A stretch of DNA of 64,000 bases, taken from Meconema thalassinum (lineage: Eukaryota > Arthropoda > Insecta > Orthoptera > Tettigoniidae). The notes beneath the pieces were generated by a model. It was given only the letters and a program-made list of their open reading frames with translations. It was not told where the DNA came from and searched no databases. Below are positions 23,004 through 32,530 of the stretch, in pieces. Within the stretch, counting starts at the first letter, position 1; every line of letters begins with the position of its first letter. Position numbers and translations under genes: made by a program. The stretch is taken from NCBI GenBank assembly GCA_946902985.2, contig OX336388.2, forward strand, positions 129,458,346 through 129,522,345, written 5' to 3'.

Positions 23004-23009
23004 AGCGTC
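23004..23009. repeat. P1 target-site duplication, right copy
   Basis: AGCGTC, matching 12,380-12,385. Confidence 0.92.
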
Positions 23010-24329
23010 GATACCGGCGCTTTTATTCTCCATTTTGAGGGTGATGTAGTACCTAAGCAGGTGAAGGTCACATCGTACCACTACGATGTTCGACCGTACA
23101 TCCCTCCACCTATGCGCTGCTATCAATGCCAGAGATTCGGGCATGTTTCCGCCAGGTGCACTGCCAAGGCCGTGTGTAGAGAGTGTGGCAAGGGGACACA
23201 TGAGGGTGAGAGGTGTACGCCTCCCCCGATTTGTCCTAACTGCCAAGGAAGCCACTCTCCACGATCGAAGCAGTGCCCTGAGTTCTGTAAGGAAGCAAAA
23301 ATTCAAGAAATAAGAACTCTTGATAGGCTTTCATATCACGACGCTCGCAAGAGGTACCGTGATATGAATGCCCCCGAATTTCGGGTATCGTTTGCAGCTG
23401 CAACGACGCCCTCATTCACCCCTGCCGCTTCTTTACCGAGTGTAGTACCCTCGACGCCCGTATTATCAGCTGTATTAAAATCACCCCTCGCTGTACCAGC
23501 GAAAAATGTCAGCCCGAAGGAGGTACAACAACCTTCTTCGGCCCAGCAAAAGAAGGCGCCGGTTATACCATCTAAACCGGCGCAATCGGAGAAGAAGTCC
23601 TCTTCTTCTCCGAAACGGTCGGCGAACAAGTCTTCCCCAGCTAAAGGGGGAAAGAAGACTTTGCCGACCGGGGCTGGTCCTTCTTCCAGCCCACCTAATA
23701 CGAAAAATATAGGGGAGAAGAGGGAGACGGTTCGCCGCCGTCTCTCTCGCCCTCCTGCTGACGGGGTGGCTACTGTCTCTGCTGGCCTTTCCGCTCCCAT
23801 TACCACCAAGGGAGCGAAGCCTGCTGAAGCCAAGCCCGTACGTATGGAGGAACTCCCCTATAGAAAAGAAAATAGATCGGCGGAGGAGAGGGGAACGGTT
23901 CAGCGCCGTTTCTCTTCCTCTCCTAAAGGCAGGGCTGCTCACGTATCTGCTGACCATCCCGCTCCCACCACTACCAGTGGAGCGGTGCCAGCAGGAGCGA
24001 CCTTGTTTTATAAGGACCCGGCGTCTGTGGGGAAGGGACCATCTACTTCCCCAAACACGCGTCGGCGCCGATCCAAGAAGAAATCTCTTCGGGGCGTGTC
24101 GGGGACAGACACCCAGTCTTCCGACCGGGAGAAAGTCCCTCGACACCGCTCTCGCTCTTCCCCAAGAGCGAGATTCGTGAGGTCCGACGACGACCGCGCG
24201 CAACCCAAGAGAGCGCCCGCTCCATTTTCTTCGTCTTCGGACGGAGATGTGGAGATTGAGGTGTGCTCTCCTGTCCCATCATCTCCAACTAGAGCTGGGG
24301 AAGGGTGGCAAACGGTCAAGCATAAGTAG
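23010..24329 (+). CDS. LINE C ORF1, C-terminal part with three CCHC zinc knuckles
   Basis: This continues the frame that ended at 12,385. Near its start the protein has RPYIPPPMRCYQCQRFGH, then three Cys/His knuckles: C-x2-C-x4-H-x4-C beginning CYQCQRFGH, a second CRECGKGTHEGERC, and a third CPNCQGSHSPRSKQC. These bind nucleic acid in LINE and retroviral gag proteins. The remaining 300 or so residues are Ser/Pro/Lys/Arg-rich and look disordered, with repeated RRRLSR and RRFS-like patches. The stop (TAG at 24,327) lies 28 bp before the ORF2 start. A GTG at 23,061 is not a start; the frame is open upstream across the P1 junction. Confidence 0.9.
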   Translation, partial: DTGAFILHFEGDVVPKQVKVTSYHYDVRPYIPPPMRCYQCQRFGHVSARCTAKAVCRECGKGTHEGERCTPPPICPNCQGSHSPRSKQCPEFCKEAKIQEIRTLDRLSYHDARKRYRDMNAPEFRVSFAAATTPSFTPAASLPSVVPSTPVLSAVLKSPLAVPAKNVSPKEVQQPSSAQQKKAPVIPSKPAQSEKKSSSSPKRSANKSSPAKGGKKTLPTGAGPSSSPPNTKNIGEKRETVRRRLSRPPADGVATVSAGLSAPITTKGAKPAEAKPVRMEELPYRKENRSAEERGTVQRRFSSSPKGRAAHVSADHPAPTTTSGAVPAGATLFYKDPASVGKGPSTSPNTRRRRSKKKSLRGVSGTDTQSSDREKVPRHRSRSSPRARFVRSDDDRAQPKRAPAPFSSSSDGDVEIEVCSPVPSSPTRAGEGWQTVKHK

Positions 24330-24357
24330 AAGACCCATTTCTACTTAAGTCCACACC

Positions 24358-27300
24358 ATGGCACTATTACAATGGAACTGTAATAGCTATTCTGTTCATC
24401 TCGCTGAGTTACGACAATTAATATCTTCGTTTTCGGCAACCATTGTCTGTCTTCAGGAATCCAGGTTTCGTCCTGGACATGAGACAACAATGCGTCACTT
24501 CAAACTCTTCTCTAAAGACCGGGTGGACGGAGCTGTGGCCGCTGGTGGCGTCTGCACTCTCGTCCACTCGAGCCTCTTTAGTGAAGAGGTGCCGTTGCGT
24601 ACTCAGCTAGAGGCAGTTGCAGTTCGTACTTCGTTGCCAGTAATGGCAACAGTATGTAACGTGTACATCCCGCCTGATTCTCAGCCGGATTACGACCAGC
24701 TGGTGGATCTAGTCTCTCAGCTCCCCCCTCCTTTCCTCCTTCTGGGAGATGTTAATGCCCACAACACCATCTGGGGCTCCGCTACCACTAGCGGTAAAGG
24801 GAGAGATTTTGAGAGGCTGATCAGGCGGCTGGACCTGTGTCTGTTGAACACAGGAGAACCTACGCACTTCTCTATTGCACACGGTACTTATTCAAGTATT
24901 GATATTACCCTGTGCAGTCGTGCGCTGGTTCCCCTGCTACAGTGGGGTGTACACGACGACCTTTGTAATAGTGACCATTTTCCAATTATCGTTACTCTTC
25001 CGAACCAGAGAGCCATCGAGTCACCAAGTCGATGGCTTCTCCGTCGGGCTGATTGGCCAACTTTCACGGCACGTGCGGTGTTTGCCGAAGATACCTTTGA
25101 GAGTGTCGACGATCATACCATTCACATAACGAATGGTATTTTGGCTGCTGCTGAGGAAACAATACCTTCCTCATCCGGAAACTCACGCCGGAAGCTTGTC
25201 CCTTGGTGGACAGCCGAGATTGCAGCAGCCATTAAAGATCGTCGACGTGCTTTCAAATGCTATCGGAGGCAAAACACCATGGCCAACCTTATCACCTTCA
25301 GAAGGATGCGTGCCAGAGCCCGATATCTGATTCGGGAGAGTAAGAAAACGACGTGGGAAAAGTATGTGTCGTCCATGACGGCGCATACTCCATCATCTCA
25401 AGTGTGGACTAAGCTTCGCCGGATCTCAGGACTCCCGACATCACTGTCGATACCCGGAGTGTTCATCAATGGAGACATCATCACGGACCATCTCGCCATT
25501 GCCAACAGCATTGGCTCGCACTTCTCCGATGTATCCTGCTCCGGGAGTTACGATCCTACATTTCTGACTCTGAAGCGGGAGGCAGAGACTCACCCCTTGT
25601 CCTTTGCCACTGCTGCTTCGGAGTCCTATAATGTACCATTCTCTGAATGGGAACTGCGCAGTGCGCTTGCACTGTGCAGGGATACGGCTCCTGGACCGGA
25701 TAACATACATAATCAAATGTTAAAACATCTGTGCGAATCCAGTATAAAACAACTGTTGATCCTCTTTAATCGTATATGGATTGAAGGGGAGCTTCCATCT
25801 CAATGGCGAGAGGGGATCGTGATACCGATTCCTAAGGCTGGAAAGGATCCCAAGTTTGTAAGCAGCTATAGGCTCATTTGTTTGACAAATGGCCTATGTA
25901 AGCTGCTCGAAAAGATGGTGAACCGTCGACTGGTGTGGTTCTTGGAGGATAAAGGTCTCCTGTCTGAGTACCAATGTGGATTTCGCTCTCATAGGTCCAC
26001 CACTGACCATCTGGTGCGACTTGAGAGCGCCATACAGGAGGCTTTTTTCCGAAAGCAGCACCTCGTCACGGTTTTCTTTGACCTCGAGAAAGCCTACGAC
26101 ACCACATGGCGCTACGGGATCCTTTCCACCCTTCACAAGTGGGGACTCCGTGGTAACTTACCGACTTTCATTGCGAATTTCATGTCCGTCCGACTCTTCC
26201 GTGTAAGGGTCGGTAGGACATTGTCGCAATACTATACCCAAGAAAATGGAGTTCCTCAGGGTTCAGTGCTGAGTGTCACCTTGTTCGCGATTGCCATTAA
26301 TGGCATTGTTGCCGCCGCCGGGTCCGCGGTAGTTCCATCGCTGTATGTAGACGATTTAGCTCTGCATTACAGCTCTGGAAGTATGGCAGTCGTTGAACGG
26401 CAATTGCAGCTAGCTATCAACCGGGTCGACAGGTGGGCTCACGACCGGGGTTTTCGTTTTTCAGCAGCGAAAACCTCCGTCGTCCATTTTTGTCGGCTCC
26501 GGAGGCTACATTTACACCCTGAACTACATCTCAGGGATGCTGCGTTGCCGTTGGTTGACACTTATCGCTTCCTGGGGCTCCATTTTGACAGCAAGTTAAC
26601 GTGGCAGCACCATATACGGCAATTGAAAATGACATGTCTCAGGAAATTGAACATGCTCAGGTTTCTTAGTGGCACTACGTGGGGAGCTGACCGTGCGGTG
26701 CTGCTACGGTTCTACCAAGCCCTCGTCCTGTCCCGGCTAGACTATGGTTCTGCGGCATACGGTTCAGCAAGGCCGGCAACCTTGAAAATGCTGGACAGTA
26801 TCCACCATAGTGGCGTTAGGCTGGCTACCGGTGCCTTCCGGACCAGCCCGATACCCAGCCTACTCGCCGAATCGGGTGTTCCACCTTTAAATTATAGACG
26901 CCAACATATGCTTTTAGCATATGCTGCCAATGTGCGTCAAATGCCGCATCACCCGACCTATCAAGCTCTCTTCGGTACCCAAAACCACCAGGGTTACGCC
27001 AACCGGCCTCGTGCCACTCGGCCGGTTGGTATTAGACTTGATAGCTCGTGTACTGAAATAGGAGTGGCTGTAGGTCCCTGTATGATCCGGACATCTAGCG
27101 AGGTGCCTCCGTGGCAAGTCCCGCGTCCGGAAATTCGGTTAGATCTGCACCGAGGTCCTAAGGTGAACACGGATGCCTCCGTTTACCGGAGGCATTTCCA
27201 CAGCATAGTTCACCAATTTCCGGACGCTGGCATTCTATACACGGATGGTTCGAAGGTGGACAAGAAAGTGGGTTGTGCTTACGTTATTGATGGTGCAAAT

Positions 27301-28032
27301 ACCAAGATCTCTTTGCCTGAGGCCTGTAGTGTGTTTACTGCGGAGCTCGTTGCCATCTATGAAGCTCTGCAGTTTGCACTACAGGATGCACGAATCCACT
27401 TTCTCGTGTGTACCGACTCTTTGAGTTCGTTGCAGTCAATTGCTACATGTTTCCCGCAACACCCCCTAGTGCAGCGAATCCACGACCTACTAGCCGGGCT
27501 GTGCCACGCTGACACTCGAATCACCTTTCTGTGGCTTCCAAGCCACATGGGAATTGTGGGAAATGAGTTAGCATATCAAGCTGCAAAAGAGGCGGTATCA
27601 CTACCACCTCGACCAATGGAGGTACCCGCTAGAGATATTCGCTCTCAGTTACGCCTACAAGTTCTGGCTTTTTGGGAGAGTCAGTGGCTAGCTGACCCAC
27701 TGCCCAGTAAACTGAGAGCGATCAAGGGAACAACTCGCGTGTGGCGGAGCTCCTTCCGGGCCCGGAGAGAGTCCGTCATTTTGTGTAGGCTAAGGATAGG
27801 TCATACAAGATCCACCCACTCGTACCTAATGAGAAGGGAAGACCCCCCACTTTGTACCTGTGGAGCCGTATTCACCGTGGCCCACATTTTTACCGAGTGT
27901 GTGGATCTTGCTGACTTACGAAGAAACCTTGGTTTGCAGACGACACTCAAACTTATATTAGCCGATGACGCGGTGGCTGCTGATCGCGTTATCCGCTTTA
28001 TAAGTGAGAGTGGGTTAGGGCCAGCAATCTAA
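24358..28032 (+). CDS. LINE C ORF2: endonuclease, reverse transcriptase, RNase H
   Basis: An intact 1,224-residue protein that would nick the target, reverse-transcribe LINE RNA and remove it. It starts at ATG 24,358 with LQWNCNS, typical of ORF2 starts. Endonuclease, about 1-230: QES (Glu), LLLGDVNAHN, and SDH at 205-207. RT, about 430-720: APGPDNI, SYRLICLTNG (usually SYRPISLTN), FFDLEKAYD, NGVPQGSVLS and catalytic YVDD at 663-666. RNase H, about 955-1085: TDGS near 962, FTAEL near 995, CTDSLSSL near 1020, then WLPSHMGIVGNELAY, where the usual final Asp (NELAD) is Tyr at about 1072. The C-terminal Cys/His segment CTCGAVFTVAH is near 1168-1178. No frameshift or stop; RNase H activity is doubtful. 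Confidence 0.93.
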   Translation: MALLQWNCNSYSVHLAELRQLISSFSATIVCLQESRFRPGHETTMRHFKLFSKDRVDGAVAAGGVCTLVHSSLFSEEVPLRTQLEAVAVRTSLPVMATVCNVYIPPDSQPDYDQLVDLVSQLPPPFLLLGDVNAHNTIWGSATTSGKGRDFERLIRRLDLCLLNTGEPTHFSIAHGTYSSIDITLCSRALVPLLQWGVHDDLCNSDHFPIIVTLPNQRAIESPSRWLLRRADWPTFTARAVFAEDTFESVDDHTIHITNGILAAAEETIPSSSGNSRRKLVPWWTAEIAAAIKDRRRAFKCYRRQNTMANLITFRRMRARARYLIRESKKTTWEKYVSSMTAHTPSSQVWTKLRRISGLPTSLSIPGVFINGDIITDHLAIANSIGSHFSDVSCSGSYDPTFLTLKREAETHPLSFATAASESYNVPFSEWELRSALALCRDTAPGPDNIHNQMLKHLCESSIKQLLILFNRIWIEGELPSQWREGIVIPIPKAGKDPKFVSSYRLICLTNGLCKLLEKMVNRRLVWFLEDKGLLSEYQCGFRSHRSTTDHLVRLESAIQEAFFRKQHLVTVFFDLEKAYDTTWRYGILSTLHKWGLRGNLPTFIANFMSVRLFRVRVGRTLSQYYTQENGVPQGSVLSVTLFAIAINGIVAAAGSAVVPSLYVDDLALHYSSGSMAVVERQLQLAINRVDRWAHDRGFRFSAAKTSVVHFCRLRRLHLHPELHLRDAALPLVDTYRFLGLHFDSKLTWQHHIRQLKMTCLRKLNMLRFLSGTTWGADRAVLLRFYQALVLSRLDYGSAAYGSARPATLKMLDSIHHSGVRLATGAFRTSPIPSLLAESGVPPLNYRRQHMLLAYAANVRQMPHHPTYQALFGTQNHQGYANRPRATRPVGIRLDSSCTEIGVAVGPCMIRTSSEVPPWQVPRPEIRLDLHRGPKVNTDASVYRRHFHSIVHQFPDAGILYTDGSKVDKKVGCAYVIDGANTKISLPEACSVFTAELVAIYEALQFALQDARIHFLVCTDSLSSLQSIATCFPQHPLVQRIHDLLAGLCHADTRITFLWLPSHMGIVGNELAYQAAKEAVSLPPRPMEVPARDIRSQLRLQVLAFWESQWLADPLPSKLRAIKGTTRVWRSSFRARRESVILCRLRIGHTRSTHSYLMRREDPPLCTCGAVFTVAHIFTECVDLADLRRNLGLQTTLKLILADDAVAADRVIRFISESGLGPAI

Positions 28033-28293
28033 ATTTTCCAGTGAACATTGACTCAACGACTTGTTCGTTTTTGAATGATAATGTTTTGTTTTTTCCGTAA
28101 TTTTTGTTTATTTTTATAATTTTTATTTTTTATTTATTTGTTTGTTTTTGTTTTATTAATTTTTGGTCTTTTTAAATTTAGATGTCCACCTCAAAATTTT
28201 AAATTCAATTCAAAATTTGTATTCTTTAATCTGTGTTAAGAGGGGTAGATGACCTCGTAGTTCCGCCCCTTAAAACAACAATAACTAACTAAC
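28033..28293 (+). other. LINE C 3' UTR and (TAAC)n tail
   Basis: A T-rich stretch (28,080-28,180), then the conserved block GATGACCTCGTAGTTCCGCC and CCCCTTAAAACAACAATA, ending in TAACTAACTAAC. The same end block appears in antisense near 6,366 and 33,145, and in related form near 31,290 and 39,770. Confidence 0.85.
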
Positions 28294-28305
28294 TGCTTGA
28301 AGCGT
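28294..28305. repeat. LINE C target-site duplication, right copy
   Basis: TGCTTGAAGCGT, matching 11,437-11,448. Confidence 0.92.
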
Positions 28306-28620
28306 GCTAGGATTTTTTACCCCTGAAGGTGATCTTTAACGTGTTAGTAAAACGGTTATCAGTGACATAATAATAATAATAATAATATCGTATGGCCTCG
28401 GGTGCCTGGTGCAAGCTTTGCTATTTGACACCCAGAGGGGAGCTTGCGTGTCGAATTTTAGATGCATGTTCATAGACAAGTAGATGATTGTAGGATATGA
28501 AGCTATAACATTTTGGTTGACTAAGCGATGTCAATCAAGGCAATACATGAGTTGCTGGCCATGGAGGCCGAGCCCCAATGGATCAATTGGTATTTAGCGA
28601 ACCATTGATCACAGAGGTAT
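28306..28620 (+). repeat. dispersed repeat X, copy 1, right part
   Basis: Continues X after LINE C. It matches the reverse complement of about 52,199-52,430 (GCTAGGATTTTTTACCCCTGAAGG and onward to ATTGATCAC). An AATn run at 28,368-28,388 is private to this copy. Confidence 0.8.
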
Positions 28621-29217
28621 AAACAGCGGTTTGTTTTAAGGCGGACTCATTGATTGAAATAACCAAAAACTGCTAGGTCATGGACCGGAGATTTTATAAA
28701 CCGATAATGGGATTTGGACACTCAAGGTCCCCCAGAACTTGACATGACGCCCTCTTTTCTTATGGCTTATGAATTTCCTGAAAAGACCCAAAACAACACG
28801 ATCATGGACTCTTGTTTTTTTATATATATTGCAAACCCATAATGTTAGATGTTTATGGTGAGCGATAAAACCTAGCTAGTTAGAGAAAGAATTATTGTAG
28901 GTGACAACACTGAACTAAACTGAACCAAGCCGAACCAAACCAAACCTAAACCAAACCAAACCTAATCGAGAACAAGCCAAGGGCTTAAGTGTAAAACTTG
29001 TGGGTGGATGCTGTCATTGGCGATGTCCAAAGGAAGGGCATAACGGTGTATGTTTAGAGGGTAAGGTAAAGCTAGCGCATGATGCTAATGCATACACCCA
29101 AGTACACGAGTTACACACAACTATCCCATGCTATTCTTATGGGTTGACCGTTAAAACTTGCTCAGTGGTTACTGGGCAAGATGGTCGCTACGCACAACAA
29201 GCTTTAAGTACTTGAGG
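28621..29217. other. flank between X and P2, partly X-like
   Basis: 28,660-28,760 resembles the internal X motif (CTAGGTCATGGACC, then CTTGACATGACGCCCTC). A (CCAAA/CCTAA)n stretch lies at 28,915-28,975. 29,125-29,200 resembles the subterminal GCAAGATGG motif of P1 (GTTACTGGGCAAGATGGTCGC against CTAATGGGCAAGATGGCCGCC). A 71-codon open frame at 29,000-29,215 has a Cys/His cluster (GGCCHWRCPKEGHNGVCLE), but I do not trust it as a gene. Confidence 0.45.
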
Positions 29218-29454
29218 ATAATAATCTAAACACACACTTGCTTGTTCTAAACTAAACTGTTTTGCTGGCAGTGCACATACAGTAGGTAGATGACAGAAAT
29301 GCTTAGCTAACAGAAATACAATCATTACCGGTTGTCTAATGTTACCAGCTAACCATTTCGAGTTGCAGTGGTAAGCACTCCCGGCTCTTGCCCTGATGGT
29401 CTTAACTCGATTTCCAGCTCTGAGGTCTAAAACAAGTCAAACTAAGAAACAAGT

Positions 29455-29600
29455 GCATGGTGGCGCAGTGGATAAGCTGTTAGCCTTTTCACTAAGGTAC
29501 ACCAGGTTTCGATTTTTGGTTAATACGCATGTCATAAACATATACAAAAGCAGGGATAATGTTTAAAACCGATTACACTTACCTCTTTTTCAAATTATTA
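29455..29600 (+). mobile_element. SINE head in P2 left arm
   Basis: tRNA-like boxes TGGCGCAGTGG and GGTTTCGATTTTTGG. The mirror copy in the right arm is around 42,990-43,065. Confidence 0.6.
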
Positions 29601-30125
29601 CTTGCATTACAAATACAAAGGTGGACTGGGATTGATATACAGTTAATGCATGTAAGATGTTTTTATTTTTAGATTTTAGATTATGCACAAAAACCAAATC
29701 ATAATGTCATGACTTTATTTTTTCGGTAACTAATTATTATAAAAGAAAGACATAAGGATTTGTATTACTTGGAATTATGTTTTCTGTAAGTTACTATATA
29801 ATTTTTTAGATTTAAATTTTGGAATTTAGCTATTAATTTTAGATTTTAGGCAAAGACTAAACTGATATTGACTATTTATTAGACACTGGTATGTAGAAAG
29901 AAAGATGATTAGACTATATGTTAAGATGATTTTTTAGGTTTTGACTGGCCTTGCAATAAGAATTAACTAACCAGAAATGAGTTAGCTACCAGGGAGCCTA
30001 TGCTTGTTATTGACCAGTGAGTAGGTTTTAGAAAACTGTTTGCTATTTTGGGTTATATACAACAGATGCTTTGACCTACTAAGCGACTATGTTTGCTAAA
30101 CGAGACATTATACCCGAGACGATTA
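29601..30125. other. AT-rich part of P2 left arm
   Basis: Short repeats of TTTTAGATTTTAG/AAATTTTAGATT type (29,655-29,870). The mirror is at 41,700-42,050 and 42,780-42,870. No gene. Confidence 0.45.
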
Positions 30126-30129
30126 GTTT

Positions 30130-30650
30130 ACTTATGTAGCTCAGGCAACGAAAGCATTTCTACAGAAAAGGAACCTGTTGACATTGAATACAGGTTTAGG
30201 TATTAAGAAGTCATTTTTTGAAGACCTTTGTCTGGAATGTGGCACTGAATGAATGTGAAACTTGGACTATTGGTGTAACAGAAAAGTGGAGAATTGAAGT
30301 GTTTGAAATGTAGTGTTACGGGGGAATAATGAAGATGAGATGGGTAGAGAGGGTTACAAACAAAGAGGTATTAAGACTAGTGGGAGAGAAGAGATGTTTC
30401 TGGCAACTGCTAATAAAGACAAGAGATAGAGTGGTTGGACACATACTAAGACACCCAGACATAGCAAGCTAGTTATGGAAGGAGGGGTTGAGGATAAGAA
30501 ATGTTGGCGAGACCAAGGTTAGATTATGTTAAACAGATTGCCTTGGATGTAGGGTGTGGTAGCTATGTAGAGATGAAATGATAGCTCGGGACAGGGAGGC
30601 ATGGAGATCTGCATCAAACCAGTTAAAAGACTGATGACTCAAACAACATC
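30130..30650 (+). pseudogene. LINE 3'-end fragment in P2 left arm
   Basis: The longest copy of this LINE end. It reads, with frameshifts, KAFLQKRNLLTLN, DYWCNRKVEN in a shifted frame, NKEVLRLVGE, RDRVVGHILRHPD and finally GRHGDL near the 3' end. The mirror copy at 40,485-41,520 is split by a SINE, so this one shows the empty site. Confidence 0.75.
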
Positions 30651-30900
30651 ATGTAGAGATCACCAAAATAATGTTGTGTAATGGTAAATGTTAGTCAACG
30701 AACGATACCTAAGAACATTTCTAAAATTATTTTTAAATGCCTTATACCCTATATTAAACACCCAGTTCACAAGACTCATAACTCCAATGTTATGGAAAAA
30801 CAAAAAAATCTACATTTAAAAACAAGCAAGTGGTTGAGTCAACGTACACTGGAAAGTTTTGTAAACACTTAAGTGTACAGAACGAATTAAATTATTAACT

Positions 30901-30985
30901 GTCAGATTGGCCAAGTGGTTAAGGCGTTTCACTTAAGTTCAAATTTCCAGTACAAGGGAGCAAGGGTTCGAACCCCTTACCTGAC
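30901..30985 (+). tRNA. tRNA-Leu(UAA)-like gene in P2 left arm
   Basis: Folds as a class II tRNA. The acceptor stem GTCAGAT/ACCTGAC has one mismatch. The D arm contains GGCCAAGTGGTTAAGGC, the anticodon loop CTTAAGT gives UAA, and there is a long variable arm. The T arm is AAGGGTTCGAACCCCTT. One mismatch also falls in the anticodon stem. No CCA and no T-run terminator directly after it. The internal promoter boxes look good. It may be functional or a captured, slightly decayed copy. Confidence 0.6.
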
Positions 30986-31139
30986 TTAACTATTGCCTGA
31001 ACATGGCTTGGCGACACTGTATTATTATCATACTCGGTACACAAACCACAGATAGAGTGTATTGTGTAAGACCATTCTCTTTCTAAACATAGCTAGGGAC
31101 TGTTAATGGTTAACAATTGCATTAATAGTAGGACGTGGG

Positions 31140-31640
31140 GATAGCAGTTAAGAAAAATAGACAATACCCATACACTATTTTTATTTAATGTGAGTACTTG
31201 TACAATAGATACATACATAATACAGCTCTCTTTTCTCTATTACTATTTAGTCCTTTTTGATCCTCTTGCACTACTACCTCTTGCATATCAAGGGCAGATT
31301 ACCTTGTATTTCAGCCCCTTAAAACAACAACAACAAAACTACACCACCTTTTGCATAGTCTGTAATGGTGATGACTATTGAGACGTGGAAGATGGATTAA
31401 ACGTAACTTTTACAACAGGGGTTAAACGTTGCTCAATAAACAATCCACTATTTTGAGTAGCAATTTTTTTCTTGTGCTAGCTTTTTAGCATTGTCATGAT
31501 TTTTTATCGACACAAACAGCGTTTCATTTGGATCACCACATTGATGATCACTCACACTTAAAACCTCACCATTTCTACTTTTTAGATTGGCTCGACATTT
31601 CTTTGACCTCTCTTTTGAGCATTGCCAGAATATTATTCCT
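31140..31640 (-). pseudogene. acidic-protein gene, outer paralogue, P2 left arm
   Basis: Mirror of 39,487-39,880. In antisense the start ATG near 31,626 gives MLKREVK and then a frameshift; SVSDHQCGDPNETLF follows in the next frame. Further along is a TMQKVV block interrupted by a LINE 3'-tail-like segment (31,290-31,335, CCCCTTAAAACAACAACAAC in the plus strand). Confidence 0.6.
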
Positions 31641-31840
31641 TTTCATTTTGTCGTTTATAGTTATAAGAGTAGCCTTTATAGAGTACACGTTGTTTACCTT
31701 GGTTATTTGTAGTAAGTTCCATAGTAGCAACTAACCTGTTAGTATGATTTGCTCACTATAAAAGTTGTAACTGTTGTGGTAATAGAATCATTTAGCGTTA
31801 GTTTTTATAATTAATATGTACAGTTTAAAGTGACAGCAAA

Positions 31841-31898
31841 AGTGGTAGCAAAGTGGTAGAAAAGTGGTAGCAAAGAGATAGCAAAGTGGTAGAAAATA
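31841..31898. repeat. 11-bp microsatellite (GTGGTAGAAAA type)
   Basis: About five units of AGTGGTAGCAA/AGTGGTAGAAA. The mirror is at 39,142-39,222. A related short run occurs in the inner arms near 34,365 and 35,650. Confidence 0.85.
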
Positions 31899-31949
31899 TT
31901 ACATATATTGTTAAGAAATAGTTTGAGCGGTTGCGTGGATCCATTACAC

Positions 31950-32530
31950 AATAATTTTGGCACGACGAAGCTCATTTTCTATATCCAATAGTTCTTTCTC
32001 ATATTCGGTATGACCAGCCTGTTTACAGGCATGCAAGTGCTGAAGCCACTGAATTAGCTTACCGGGGATTGTTCCAGTAAACAAATTTAACAAATGATTT
32101 TTCGGAGGGTACACAGAGCATTACCATTATCATCGTTATCATAATCATCATCATCATCATCAATATCATCATTACCATCATTATCATCATTATCATCATC
32201 AATACAATCATTATCAACACTATTACTATTTAATCCTTTTTGTTCCTCTTGCAATGCAACGACATTTTGCATAGTTTGTGATGCCTTTAATAGTGTTAGG
32301 GGTTTCTTAGACGTTGACGACTGTCCTAACATGTCTCTTTCAGGAGATAATACTGTAAATGCTTTTTAACAAACTATGCACTATCTTGAGCCACAGTATT
32401 TTTCTTGGACTTGCTTTTTTTTACCTTGGTTAGAGTATTTTGTCCATTTAAATGAGTATTATTTTTAGATTTACAATGATGATCGTTTGAAATAAGTATG
32501 TTGGAGTCTTTTGTCTTAAGGGAGGATGTA
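31950..32530 (-). pseudogene. acidic-protein gene, inner paralogue, P2 left arm
   Basis: In antisense it gives an open 81-codon piece from 32,332: MLGQSSTSKKPLTLLKASQT, then VVALQEEQKGLN, then an Asp/Asn-rich tract. The C-terminal block (KLIQ, AGHTEYEKELLDIENELRRA in the sister copies) follows in another frame. The frame change falls at CCCCGGTAAG, as in the copies at 35.9 and 38.5 kb. Confidence 0.7.

Larger units (their letters stand above)
11449..28293 (+). mobile_element. LINE C: full-length I-like non-LTR retrotransposon (interrupted by P1)
   Basis: A complete element of about 6.2 kb once the 10.6-kb P1 insert and its duplicated hexamer are discounted. The order is: a 5' UTR of about 440 bp, with a CCCACGG...CCTGCCTGTCGTAA block common at the 5' ends of insect LINEs; ORF1 (gag-like); ORF2 (endonuclease, RT, RNase H); a 3' UTR; and a (TAAC)n tail. 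A perfect 12-bp target duplication flanks it. RNase H together with CCHC knuckles fits the I group broadly; exact clade unverified. Confidence 0.9.
29223..32520 (+). repeat. P2 left inverted arm, outer part
   Basis: Matches the reverse complement of about 38,535-43,292 once the right-arm insertions are set aside. Identity by eye is high but clearly below that of the P1 arms, with many small indels, so this palindrome is older. Confidence 0.85.

Noticed and set aside
23336..24319. Long antisense open frames opposite LINE C ORF1
   Set aside because: The sense strand carries the CCHC knuckles and continuous gag frame; the antisense frames are by-products of GC-rich, Arg/Ser/Pro-rich coding.
29000..29215. 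Small Cys-rich protein (71 codons) left of P2
   Set aside because: No supporting neighbours or conserved start; the region overlaps X-like and P1-like repeat sequence.
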